Source of the DNA: Sialis fuliginosa | Lineage: Eukaryota > Arthropoda > Insecta > Megaloptera > Sialidae | Length of the DNA: 64,000 nt | Reading direction: 5' to 3' | Assembly: GCA_961205875.1 (NCBI GenBank) | Contig: OY540820.1 | Coordinates: forward strand, 1 to 64,000 | Shown here: positions 53,604 to 64,000 of the stretch, in pieces | How the letters are laid out: each line of letters opens with the position of its first letter | Position numbering within the stretch: the first letter of the stretch is position 1 | Translations under genes and position numbers: made by a program | Notes under the pieces: generated by a model | What the model saw: the letters and a program-made list of their open reading frames with translations, nothing else | What the model was told of the DNA's origin: nothing | Database searches by the model: none

Positions 53604-53916
53604 GACGTGAAATTATTAGTAATTGTAAGAAATATAATAAATAAAGTGAATATAAAGTTACCAGGTCTGTTTTTACTTTACAATTATATGTATTGTATAT
53701 ACCTAGTTGCACCCCCCTGAAAGAAATCCTGTCGGCGCCCATGCAAGTAGGTACTTACAAGAATAAGTAATTGGATGTCATGAACAAATTTAGTTTCACG
53801 TGTACACTTACTTGTGCGTGTAGTTAACATAGTTAACATGAAAATACTGGAATGGTTTTATGTTAATAATTATATGTATTGTACATATTTATTTATTTCG
53901 CATCTTAGAAAATCAC
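53604..53916. other. Spacer with duplicated pieces
   Basis: 53757-53810 repeats the AAGAATAAGTAATTGGATGT sequence seen at 43650 and 50038. 53868-53916 repeats GTACATATTTATTTATTTCG from 43746. The match is broken at 53917 where the LINE fragment starts. Confidence 0.6.
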
Positions 53917-54105
53917 ATGCAAACAATGGGAATCTATGATGAAGAACCCATCTGCAGATTGTGTAATGAAGAGGACGAAACAGCCTCCCATATAATATTC
54001 GAATGTGAAGCTCTTGCTCGATGGAGAAATGCACTCCTAGCAGGAGCCAACTATCGAGAAGCTCTAATAAGAGAAAACTTGGTGAAAAGGCTACTAAACG
54101 AGTGA
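53917..54105 (+). pseudogene. LINE C-terminal zinc-knuckle fragment
   Basis: Reads MQTMGIYDEEPICRLCNEED, then ETASHIIFECEALARWRNAL and ends LLNE, stop. The CxxC...H....C arrangement with ICRLC and HIIFECEAL is the CCHC-type end of ORF2 in non-LTR retrotransposons of the jockey/R1 type. Only the last 62 codons remain. It might be the other end of the LINE family at 33700-34167, but the regions do not overlap. Confidence 0.75.
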
Positions 54106-54473
54106 ATTGATGAAGAATACAATAAGCCAAAGGCTGCAGTGTTAGAGGTATTAAACCCTTCTCATAAGAGCGATCCGTAGCTATACATACACTAGTTCTA
54201 TCCAGAGAATCAACCACTGGGAACCGCCATGTCAGCATTCCACATATGTTATTTTCATGCATTTGTAACTCAATACATTTTATCATTTTTCTAAAACTTA
54301 TAATCTTTTCTCGCAATGTATCTTTAGTCTGTAGTTAGCACCGTAACTATTAAGTTTAATAACATACATTCACGAATCCAAAATCTAAGTTACCTTTTAC
54401 CATTATCATATAATGGTGGATTTGCTTCATACACGTTTATTAGTGATTTTGTGGCCGAAATCGTCCACGAGAA
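54106..54473. other. No gene seen
   Basis: Sequence after the LINE fragment, possibly its 3' untranslated part (GCACCGTAACTATTAAGTTT near 54340). It ends at the 28S joint. A 148-codon minus-strand frame here is the shadow of the LINE fragment plus flank. Confidence 0.45.
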
Positions 54474-54870
54474 AGAAAAGTTACCACAGGGATAACTGGT
54501 TTGTGGCGGCCAAGCGTTCATAGCGACGTCGCTTTTTGATCCTTCGAAGTCGACTCTTCCTATCATTGCAAGAACTTTTCAGTCGCCATTTGGATTTAGC
54601 TGTCAAAACACTTTTGTTTTTGAAGGAAACAAGATGGCGAATCCGTAAGCGAATGGGCAGCACGGGTAAAAACGCTATCAGCAAGTTGTGGATTCGCGGC
54701 ACCGGAGTTAAACGTGCTAGTGAGAGACATCTTCATAGTTGGAATGGGGGAAGAATAGCGTTCGTGGCCGACTCTTCTAACTTTAAATAAAGCAGTGGAA
54801 ATTGCGAAGGCGAAGGAGTCTGCGCGACAATTTCGTGCCTCGGTGGGCGACAGAGACTTGTGAAGCAGGA
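54474..54870 (+). pseudogene. 28S rRNA-gag chimera, copy 3 (longest 28S part)
   Basis: 28S rRNA from AGAAAAGTTACCACAGGGAT to CTTCCTATCATTG (54474-54568, about 95 nt), longer on the left than copies 1 and 2. The same filler and gag segment follow through KESARQFRASVGDRDL, stop. The 5' extension shows that this joint is the older form and that copies 1 and 2 were cut at GATAACTGG when joined to the MFRVKQ segment. Confidence 0.85.
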
Positions 54871-54892
54871 GATAAACAAGTGTGGCGGAATT

Positions 54893-55590
54893 ATGCCGCA
54901 CACAAGAAAAAAATTAAATTATATAAAATAATTTAAAAAAAATAAAATAAAATAAAAACTTGATAAATAAATCTTTGCTCGTCGTTGCTTAGCAATTGAT
55001 AAGTTAATGAATACTGGTGTATTGCAGCGTACTGGGGCACCGAGTCTCTTGTTATTCTTCCCTTTGTAAAACTAGAGGGCCCAGAGTCCTGATACAAAAC
55101 AATGGGTAGGAGTTTGCGTCGGTGTTGCTCAAATTATTACAACGCAGTTTTCAACTATCATATTTATTTACTTTTGTCCACTAATACAGACATATACCTA
55201 TGAAGACAGAACTCCAACGGTAAGTATAAAATATATGACATAAATAGTTTTATATACAGTAATAAAGCCTGTAGCGTTAAAATTCCGAAGCAGAGTATTT
55301 TCTTTTGTGATTGTAATTTCAATGTATATTTCACATGAATAAAAGTTCTTCAATTGTTGCCTTTGTTTTTATTTCAGGTTACTTTACAGGTACGAATATT
55401 GTTTGACCACACGGACGTTGTGTCTCCTTCTTAGGGCGACAGTGCCCAATTACATACTATGGGGGACAATTCCCAATAAATGATAATCTCACTGATAAAA
55501 TATTGTGACGACGAAATTGAAATACCTTGCGTAAGATAGGTTGGAGTCATTTCGCCCTTGATCGACCAAAGAAGAAAAGCACTCCTCTAA
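54893..55590 (+). repeat. 3'-flank block, copy C
   Basis: Begins TGTGGCGGAATTATGCCGCA like copy B, then tracks copy A closely. The candidate 41-residue gene is repeated at 55200-55219 and 55378-55483. The block is interrupted at 55590 by the Harbinger-like element and resumes at 57449. Confidence 0.9.
55200..55483 (+). CDS. Candidate 41-residue two-exon gene, copy C
   Basis: Same ATG, donor (GTAAGTAT), acceptor (TTATTTCAG) and stop as copy A at 39013-39296. The two copies encode the same peptide (LLYRYEYCLTTRTLCLLLRA in exon 2). Because A and C are near-identical throughout, conservation of the frame is weak evidence for coding. Confidence 0.35.
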
Positions 55591-57448
55591 GGGCCGGTAT
55601 TATAAAAGGCAGATAAGTTTACTCGATGAATAAATAGCGACAGTACTAGGTAGTAAAAATAGTATTGTTGTTTCACTTGCTACAGATAAGTTCTTCTCTT
55701 TCTGATGTCGACTGGTTCAACATTTGGAACAAAAAATTACTAAAAATGGAATAAAAATAACAAATTCACTATAAATATCACTATATTATACCATTAAATT
55801 TATTCCGATATTTTTGCATGGAATAAATATTTACTTGGTCACGTGGTTAGTAAGAATAAATTGTGGCAGCCATAGTCATAGACGACAGCTGTTATTTGTG
55901 GTAATAAGGTTACCTATCACTTACGCGTAAATGTCAAATTTGTTTTGTATACAAAGAAACGAGTAATGTTATGAATTTATGATGATATTGAAACTGCAAC
56001 CAGGTAGGGATGCTTTAATAATAATTTTTGAAAAACATAGTAACTTAATTAATAATTATTTGTGCTTATAATAATGTAGATTTTGTGATAGTTTTATATT
56101 TTTATAATTTTTAGAAACAAGCCTGTTTATTTATATGTACATAGTACATATATACAAATATCCATACATTGTACATATGTATGTGATATGACTGAAGCAA
56201 ACGACACATAAATCAGCCAAGAAATTACTTTTTCATTTGAAGCACATACGAATATACAAAAAATTAAACCAAAATTACTTTGCAGTTTGATACGTAAAGA
56301 AATTAATGTTTTGTAAAGGTTTGTACCGAACAAAATAACATCGTATTTATACGAATAAATACAAAAAACTAAACCAAAATTACTTTGCTGTTTGTTACGG
56401 AGAGGAATTCATGTTTTTAAAGGTTTGTACCGAACAACATCGTAAGTACATATACATTTTTTTAAAACTAGAAATTATATTTATTAACAGTTTCACAAGA
56501 AAAATAGTTTTGTTTCTTGTACATCGTTTTGAAAATTAATGTATAATTATAATTAATAAATTTTTTTGCATAACTATTTACATTTTTATTTCATACCCGA
56601 AGCTGTGCTCTGCGATAATAAGAAATAAAATAAAGTACTAAATCATTCCTGTTTCTTTCAACTGTAGTCTAATTTTAATAAACCTGCAAATTTTAATTGA
56701 TAATGTAATATGCAGTCAATTATACCTGCGACTGCAAGACATTATCGATTCTAAAACTTTTTTGGACACATATGGGGAAAAATTGTATATACCTATTTAG
56801 ATTGAAGGAATACAGTAATATAAAAAACTAAAAACCAAAAGATACCGAACTGTCTTATGGATTTTCAAATGAATTCAAGTTGTTTTTAACTCTGAACATT
56901 TCTTTGAAATTTTATCTAACCTTTTTTTTAAATAATCTTCCGCATGTTTTATACAATCCCATCTAAAAATGAAGAAATATGTGCCAATATTTTTGTATTA
57001 TTATATATCAATTAAATTGAATCTTCATTTCGAGCACATAATAGAATTCATAATTTCGTGTTAAGCGTTATATATGCACACAAGGTTAGAATCAAATTTT
57101 AGGTTATCTGATGCAGCACAGGATTGACGCACAGAATTTGACATTTCAGTACATAGATAAAGAAATCATATAGACGTTATTGGTAACAATATTTTCTAAT
57201 GTAAAAATTTATTAGAAATCTCCATAATATTGAATTAAAAATAGATATTTTGGAGTTTTTACATGTATATAATCACGTTTTACTTTGTATTTAATATGTC
57301 TAAACATTACTTTGTGTAAAAAAACCGAAATCGATGACATTTCTGACAATGACATTTCTCAAATAGGACCTCATAGAATGTGTAAACTATTTGTGGAATA
57401 AATTTATTCCCTAGAGTAAAAGTTATCTGGCTTTTATAATACCGGGCC
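55591..57448. mobile_element. PIF/Harbinger-like non-autonomous element, copy C
   Basis: 1.86 kb with ends GGGCCGGTATTATAAAAGGC and, inverted, GGCCCGGTATTATAAAAGCC, continuing CAGATAA on both. Flanks TAA on the left and TTA on the right correspond to the single TTA in empty copy B (49300), as expected for 3-bp TWA duplication. No transposase. An internal pair of similar segments (AAACCAAAATTACTTTGC at about 56267 and 56372) is present. Confidence 0.75.
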
Positions 57449-57696
57449 TTAGGGCAATAATGCTGTAAGGTATTTCCTTAAATAAAAAGGTGCCTTCAAG
57501 TGGCTGCCCACTAACATGCTACCTTATGTCTCGTTTCCACCATGCTTTAGCCTGAATATGATCAGCGTATTTACCATATTATCATTGGGATAACCCAGTA
57601 TTGATTTAGCAAAGCCACCGTCGTTTAATAGCAGAATATAGCTTGAACCTTCTTTGACGCTTGTACTCTGATACGAAGACTGTATTCGTGAGTATA
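57449..57696 (+). repeat. 3'-flank block C, distal part
   Basis: Continues exactly where copy B reads on from CTTAGGGCAATAATGCTG through TGCCTTCAAGTGGCTGCCC to TTCGTGAGTATATTTA. Downstream it diverges from copy B (no MSE exon). Confidence 0.9.
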
Positions 57697-57913
57697 TTTA
57701 GCGAGAGTTCAACTATACCTTACCAACACGGCGAGTATGTAGGTTTTACAATCAATTCCATCCTTGGACAAGACAATATTCTTTAGTAAAACACTATAAA
57801 AATAACCACAAATCTCTGATAGCAGAAGTAATTATACACAGTAAATTTATATAGGTTCGACTTTCGCCACTTTCCTTTGGTTGAAGTGGAATCATTTTGT
57901 GTTATTGAGGATG
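57697..57913. other. Unassigned spacer
   Basis: A short AT-rich stretch between the block and the hAT-like element. No coding frame. Confidence 0.45.
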
Positions 57914-57921
57914 GTGGTAAC

Positions 57922-60900
57922 CAGCGTTGCCAACTGTATCATAATTATGATGGGTATATCATATTTTTGAGCTTAGTATAATATATCATAATTTTCACTG
58001 CCCTGTTAATTCATAATATTGTGTACAATAAAACATTCTAATAAAATGTACAGTATATAATTTCCAAAAAGTGAAATAAAAAGTACAATTTTAATATTAA
58101 TTTGGGTACTTGTTAATTGTATCCCATGCGTTTTGAAAAAACTGAAATCACTAGGAACATAAAGTAATTCTAACTGTAGATAGGCAAGTCTTATGTATAA
58201 TTTTATTTGATAAGCGTCAATGTGAGTAAAGTGTGTATTATTAGTTGAAATATTCATTTATATTAGATATGACCGATATGACATTTTAAACATTACATAT
58301 AGGTATATGTCATTGTAGTTTTGGAAAACGGAGAACTAATTAAATTTTACATGATGAAAGTTAAATCATTTTGATTTGTATAAGGTTTATTTAAATTTAG
58401 TTTAAGTGAGAGTAGTCCAGATAGATTGGTTCTTTTCAGTAGGTTAGGTTAGGTTTATGAATTTCTGTTAACATATCGAAATACATACTACAACAATAAA
58501 TTTTTAAACTATAGTTGTGGTGGGAAGTGAAATATTATTATCAGTTCTGAAATACGACAATTAGAATTTTTAATTCGAGTTTCATACCTAAATATTTACC
58601 GATCAATTTCTGCTCTTGATGCTATATGAATTAATAAATACGTTTCATGTAAAATTCTTGTTTTATTTATTTATCAGCTTTTTAATATTATTGAAATTAT
58701 TAGTTCAAACTTTATTCACATTGGCGCTGATTATGTTATTTAATACATGATATACTTGCCTATCTACAGTTATACATACTTTATTTTCCTAGTGATTTTA
58801 GTTTTTTCAAAACGCATGGGATACAATTAACAAGTACCTTAATTTGTAGCATCTGTTTCCAAAATTTTCTACAATAATAAACAACAGTTTATATTTGTCC
58901 AAAAATTCGTTAAAAGTTCCTATAAAGGTAAAGTTACACGACGAAGAAATTTCATTGCTCGCTAGTAAAAAAAGATTGCTGGTAATATTTTCAAAAAATT
59001 TCCAAGGGTGGTTAGACGAGCAATATTATTTGCTTAGCGCTGAAAATATTTTCGTTTCTATTAATATTTTTTTAAATTAGGAGCAGTAGTTGTGTAAAGA
59101 AAAAAAAACTGGAAGGCTTTTATCACAAACTGTGATAAAATTAGTTGTAAAAATGTATTGTGTATATCGTTTATAAATTTTAATATTCTATTAGAAAAAA
59201 TAAGTCCTCTAATTAAGAAAAAAAGACACGTATTATGTATGGGGGGTACAGGTAGGTTAAATAATATAACCCTTAACCTCTACAGCGGGCGTGGACTGTT
59301 TTTGAGCGTATAATGGTAGATTAAATTTATAATAAGTTATAACTTTACTTACAGTTTGTCCTTAGTGGTGGTTCCTGGACTGCATCTAGTGAATTGTATT
59401 AAGGTTAGGAGAAAAAAGGGGGTGATGGAAATACAGTTTCACTTTTAACAATACACAAAACACATAACATAAAACAAAAGATAACTTAAATGTATTCACT
59501 TTTAATTGTAATAGTAAATAAGATATATATCACAGAGGTGTGATAAAACAAAAAATATATTCTAATTTTAATGCACAAAGCATGCAAACTATGCGGATAG
59601 TTAATTTATAATAATAAGGGCATTAGCAAACGCTAATTAATGCTGCCTTTTCAATACTGTTCTGATTTAAAATCTATTGCACGAAAACCAACATGTTTGC
59701 TCATAACAAGAAATAACATGTAAAACTATAAATTAAAATTAATTCTAAACTTTATTTGGCAGTGGCGCCACCAATGTATTTATTTCGGATTCCTACTTGT
59801 ACAATTGCAGGTATAATTCCCGTAGTGTGCGAAGCAATTCACAAGGTATTAAAAGAATTAAAGGTGAATAAAACAAAAATTATGTTATAAAATAAATAAA
59901 TAATTATAAATAAAAATATATTAATTAAACATTATTAAATATTAGGATCTTCTTCCCTTAAAAGTATCCTATTGATAGATCTTATCATCTCTTCACGTCT
60001 ATTATTATTTAGTCGCCTCAGATTTTCGTCAGTGATACCATCCATTGTACTGTTTAATAAATAATACATATTTAGTTTATGTTTATAATATGTTAATATC
60101 ACAAAATAGTACCTATACAGTGTATTCCAAATTGATTAAACCATAGGAAATTTAACATAGGGACAATTAGAAATGTTGTAGTAGCCTTTGGTCAAATTTA
60201 ACGATATATCATTGGCACATTTTGAAATGCCGCCACAAAATTTGATAAAATTGCCATTAGTATTTTGTTTTCAATTTTGTATCTGTCAAAAATTACTAAT
60301 ATTTATTTTAATCGCAGAATAATTAAATATTATTCATTCTGATATTATAATTAACTAGTACACGATTAAAGAAAAATTGCAAATGGATACATTTAGGTGT
60401 TATTTCTAAGTAAGAGATTTATTTAGCGTCGAATTTGAGAAATGACTAATACCATTGAGTAACAATACTTCATATTTCAAGCATAGGTAATAAAATAAAT
60501 TATAATAACTAAAATAAATTAATATGTTTTAGAGGGCATATGTATCGCAATTTTGAAGTTGTTTAAAATTCAAACTTACCTTCAGAAGAATCATTGACTA
60601 TAACCGATTCATAAACACAATATTATATTCAATAATTTAGATGAACTGAAAGAACATTTGTTATACTTTATTTATTTTTAAAATTAAATATAGTTATTTT
60701 TATGTATCCACTGTTTACTGCTTTCGTTCCTGTTAAATTTTGTAAGTGTAAATTAGAAATTAAAATACAATCATTTACTTTGTGTGAACAAAATAAATGC
60801 ATAAATATAAACTGGAGTATCATAGAAAGTAAATAATAAAACACAACATAAAATTAAATAAAACGTCAAAGATAAAATTACAATAGTATAATTAATTAAT

Positions 60901-62710
60901 AGTTTAACCCGTTACTTGCACCAACAAGTTACAAATTCTGCGATTAAAATGTTTTAATTATGATTATTTTCATGATTTTGACAGATATAAAATTGAAAAC
61001 AAAATACCGATGACAATTTTATTAAATTTTGTGGCGGCATTTCAAAATGCACCAATGACACATCGTTAAATTCGATCAAAGGTTACTACAACACTTCTAA
61101 TTGTCCCCATGTTAAATTTCCTATGGCTTAATCAACTTGGAATACACTGTACATAAAATATTAATAAAATGATTAATTACTTACGTGTTTTATCTTCTAA
61201 TACTCAAAAAAAAAGAACCATTAAATAGAACAATATGTAAACACAGAAATGTCAGATAATTCATTACACATTTTGATTATGCACTACCAAATACATGAAA
61301 ATTGGTTGGAATGTTCCATTAGCATTCTTATGCAATAGACAAAATATTAAATTGATTCACTAAGCCGTTTAGGAATTATATTGATTTAAATTTAACATGT
61401 GTTCTTATGGGAAACTGATATTTTTCGGCATTTTTTAGGTAAAACACATTGATAAAATGCTACCGATTTTCTAATATTTGGAGGGAGTGTAGTATTTGAT
61501 TAGTTGAACAATTATGCAAAATATCATATGTTTTCACTAAACTGTTTCCGAGAAATAAATTATAATACAACAAAATTTTTAATTTCCCGCTCTACGACTG
61601 TTATGCATATAATTTTATAAATATAAATATATAAATTTGATAACAATGTAAACCAAGTATTTTTTGAAAAAACGATTAAAAATGATCTTTGTTTTTTATA
61701 ATTTGGTCATATATTATGTTTCTCATAGAGAATATTCTATTAGTGTTTGACAGCAATATTTACCAACCTGAAAATGACAATAGTGTTGTGAAAACTGATA
61801 ATTAGAATATTAAATATTTACGTTAATAATGATAAATATCAATAATTGTTATATTTATAACACAGGATTACGTATTTTTAATAATTATATAAACTATATT
61901 TATTCATTTGCAGCTATATATAACCCTTAATGTATATTATATTCATTTAATAAACAAATTCCAATCGGCAATAAAAATATTGCTCGTTCTTGCCGGGCAA
62001 TAAGCAATTTTAAAAATTCAAGTCAGTCAATAAAAAATACTGTGGTTACACAGGACAATTATAAAAATATTTTGAAGCCAGCACAAAAATATCATTGCCG
62101 AGTGTGGTTACACGAGGCAATATTTGTGTATCCATGGAAATTATAACATTGCCGGCAATATTATTGCTACATGTGGTTACACGGCGAAGAAATTTCATTG
62201 CTCGCTAGTAAAAAAAGATTGCTGGATACATAATTGCTGGTAATATTTTCAAAAAATTTCCAAAGGTTGTTAGACGAGCAATATTATTTGCTTAGCGATG
62301 AAAATATTTTTATTTATTGTGTATATCGCTTATAAATTTTAATATTCTATTAGAAAAAATAAGTCCTCTAATTATGAAAAAAGAAACGAATTATGTATTT
62401 ATTTCGGATTCCTAGTTGTGCATTCATGGAAATTATAACATTGTTGGCAATATCATTGCCCGTCTAACTGTACCTTTTTAGTTTATGTTTATAATATGTT
62501 AATATCACAAAATGGTATAGATAAAATATTAATAAAGTGATTAATTACTTACGTGTTTTATCTTCTAAGATTTTATAATATAAGCATATATATAATTAAT
62601 AAAATGAAGTTTGCAATTCATTTTGAAACGTGATACGAGTATATTTTTTTTGTAAACATAATTTTTAAAGGATAATATCATAATTTCTCGTCCAACAGTC
62701 GGTAACGCTG
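57922..62710. mobile_element. hAT-like 4.8-kb non-autonomous element
   Basis: Ends CAGCGTTGCCAAC and, inverted, CAGCGTTACCGAC. An exact 8-bp duplication GTGGTAAC flanks it (57914-57921 and 62711-62718). CAG ends plus 8-bp duplications are hallmarks of the hAT superfamily. There is no transposase, but many internal repeats: an inverted pair at 58117-58190/58752-58836 (CCCATGCGTTTTGAAAAAAC), a direct pair at 58920-59220/62180-62370 (GAAGAAATTTCATTGCTCGC), and clustered GCAATA/TATTGC and GTGGTTACAC boxes at 61970-62200. Short ORFs inside are not supported. Confidence 0.85.
60118..61149. mobile_element. Tc1/mariner-like element nested in the hAT-like element
   Basis: Inverted arms of about 180 bp start CAGTGTATTCCAA and contain CCATAGGAAATTTAACAT and TTTTGTGGCGGCATTT. 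TA flanks both ends (60116-60117 and 61150-61151). A duplicate of the surrounding sequence at about 62478-62568 lacks the insertion, giving the empty site (CAAAATGGTATAGATAAAAT). No transposase frame. Confidence 0.82.
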
Positions 62711-62718
62711 GTGGTAAC

Positions 62719-63370
62719 TGTTGCTCGACAGTAGGTGATGGCTGGAACCTTTCTAAACGCCTATACCCGAATGCGAAGAATGCATTTAGGGCGTATTAAG
62801 CGAGGGTCCAGGTATCTTTTTACTATAACGACGATGGAGTATGTTTCACGCTTCTTTCCATCCAATCGAAATGTAACTTCATAACCTTTTATAATATATT
62901 TAAATGAACTCAAGGAAAAATATAATAATGAAGCAAATAATTAGTGCTTCATTCATACGTAGCGCAGAAAACAACAACCAAGGGGCATATTAATAATGTA
63001 AATTATCAATATCTATATATATATATTTTTACACAGGAAAATTTTGCCATTAATACCAGCACTAATGTCTGCTGATATTTTCTGGCGGGGTAAATAAACC
63101 AAAATAAATTTTTTATCAACAGAAGAAAGTTGATACTATTACGTCGCGTAGCGAATTTAAATTTTTTCTTTGTCACACGTAGCTGATTTAAATTTTTTCG
63201 TAGTAACACGTGGCTTCTTTCTTGTTTGGGCAATCATCAACTTTCATAGTGCTGTTGTAATACGCACGGATATTTTTCAAGGTCGTCGTTTGAAAATAAA
63301 TTCTTGAATCGTTGGATTTCGAATGTGCACTCACTGATATAATTATTGAAATACAGCTTACTTGAAATTG
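62719..63370. other. No gene seen
   Basis: AT-rich with a few GC-richer patches (GGGCGTATTAAGCGAGGGTC near 62790). A 75-codon minus-strand frame near 63006-63233 has no support. Confidence 0.4.
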
Positions 63371-63374
63371 TATC

Positions 63375-63670
63375 CCGGTGTGACGTCACATATGCATTTT
63401 CTTGACGTCGTCGAAGTTTTAAATAACAAACACCAGATTAATTATACTTCTTAGACGAAGTATTAAACAAATGTAACTATATAAAATATTAATTCGATGA
63501 TTTCGTATGTTTTTTCAAGCCACGTGTAAAAAATGGCGGCAGATGCAACGGTGCACCAGTCTCACCAGTCTAATGCATAATGGCTGCCGTCAAATCCGTA
63601 TACGCATTTGGTAGAAGGAGGGCTACTGCGCATGTCTGTCTTGGCCTGACGTCACTGAACGCTCACGGTC
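63375..63670 (+). promoter_or_regulatory. Possible promoter region
   Basis: Two full TGACGTCA (CRE) palindromes at 63381-63388 and 63648-63655, a CACGTG E-box near 63521, an AAAATGGCGGC box near 63530 that resembles the YY1/Pho initiator element, and GCGCATG near 63628. GC content is locally high. A short frame from 63580 begins MAAVKSVYAFGRRRATAHV, which faintly resembles the start of ribosomal protein uS9, but it soon runs into repeat sequence. The promoter call is inference from motif clustering. Confidence 0.35.
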
Positions 63671-63672
63671 TT

Positions 63673-63955
63673 ATGGCGTGTTCACACCGAAAAAACAAAA
63701 CACGAACATCGTGTCTTTTAGACAAAATGTCAACAAATTTTAAAAACAGAGTGTTCACACCGAAAAAACACTCGAAAAACGACAAAACAGGAACATGTTT
63801 TCACGGACAAAATTGCAACTTTTTACCAACATTTCGCCAACAAGACCTCATTAAGGGGATAACAAAATATAAACATGTCATTTTTGGCGTTTACACCAAC
63901 AAAAACAAAACAGCAACATATTTTGATTGACATTTTAACAACATGTAATAAAACA
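63673..63955. repeat. Cluster of GTGTTCACACCG-type repeats
   Basis: At least three units with TTCACACCGAAAAAAC or TTTACACCAACAAAAAC and AAAACAGGAACAT or AAAACAGCAACAT (near 63678, 63753 and 63890). The same boxes occur at 43853 and 50520. Probably a dispersed element with subterminal repeats. The ORF reading through it is not called. Confidence 0.65.
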
Positions 63956-64000
63956 GACCCTTAGTATCGGATAGATTTGTACAAAAAAGACACTGTTTTT

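Noticed and set aside
54474-54568. Functional rRNA gene
   Set aside because: Only about 95 nt of 28S is present, fused to gag. No flanking rDNA exists in the window.
58438-58456. Interstitial telomere (AGGTTAGGTTAGGTT)
   Set aside because: Only about two to three units. This is expected by chance in AT-rich sequence near a telomere and too short to call.

Overview
The window begins with a perfect (CCTAA)n array, the C-rich strand of the canonical arthropod TTAGG telomere. It is therefore the left end of a chromosome of an insect or other arthropod. TTAGG, very AT-rich DNA, short introns and the mobile-element set (Ty3/gypsy, LINE, hAT-like, Tc1/mariner-like, PIF/Harbinger-like) fit an insect that is not a dipteran. 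I could not assign an order. Apart from one possible THAP exon, one DNA-transposon protein and a ubiquitin-protease pseudogene, I recognise no ordinary host genes. The window is telomere, subtelomere and nested transposons.

Layout. 1-3045: about 556 perfect telomeric pentamers, then six 27-bp GC-rich inserts alternating with short telomeric runs. 3213-7487: a satellite of about 27.5 monomers of 155 bp, each with an internal dyad. 7.5-29.5 kb: gene-poor DNA with many inverted-repeat elements. These include a TA-flanked element (8195-9432), a large fold-back element (9669-11376), and a 4-kb inverted-terminal element (24777-28754) that contains a second fold-back element (25510-28484) of the same family as the first. 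29.6-35.4 kb: broken Ty3/gypsy pol, gag and LTR pieces and a LINE fragment, mixed with short GC-rich coding modules. 36.8-38.4 kb: a third, unrelated fold-back element. 39.4-42.7 kb: a transposon with about 510-bp terminal repeats and a zinc-binding protein gene, sitting inside a PIF/Harbinger-like element. 42.9-55.6 kb: a mosaic of duplicated blocks. 55.6-62.7 kb: a second copy of the Harbinger-like element, then a 4.8-kb hAT-like element that itself holds a Tc1/mariner-like insertion.

The most unusual content lies in 31.6-35.9 kb and 38.5-54.9 kb. A family of very small ORFs recurs at least seven times. The common plan is a short hydrophobic start, an Arg-rich stretch, a TPPR-type motif, an acidic stretch, then either a hydrophobic tail or a splice donor at the same place. 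One module has been amplified as an in-frame 93/96-bp tandem array. A second family has a tiny first exon (MSE-type) and terminal exons beginning IVETP. Around both families, duplicated blocks carry different inserts in comparable places: a 28S rRNA-gag chimera (three copies), pieces of gypsy pol, a ubiquitin-specific protease whose catalytic Cys codon reads TGA, and an unidentified fragment rich in N-glycosylation sequons. The three copies of a 3' flanking block (38.76, 48.5 and 54.9 kb), and several filled-versus-empty insertion sites, allow the order of events to be read within this one window.

All gene structures here come from reading the sequence. Splice sites, coding status and family names of the small ORFs are inferences without transcript or homology data.
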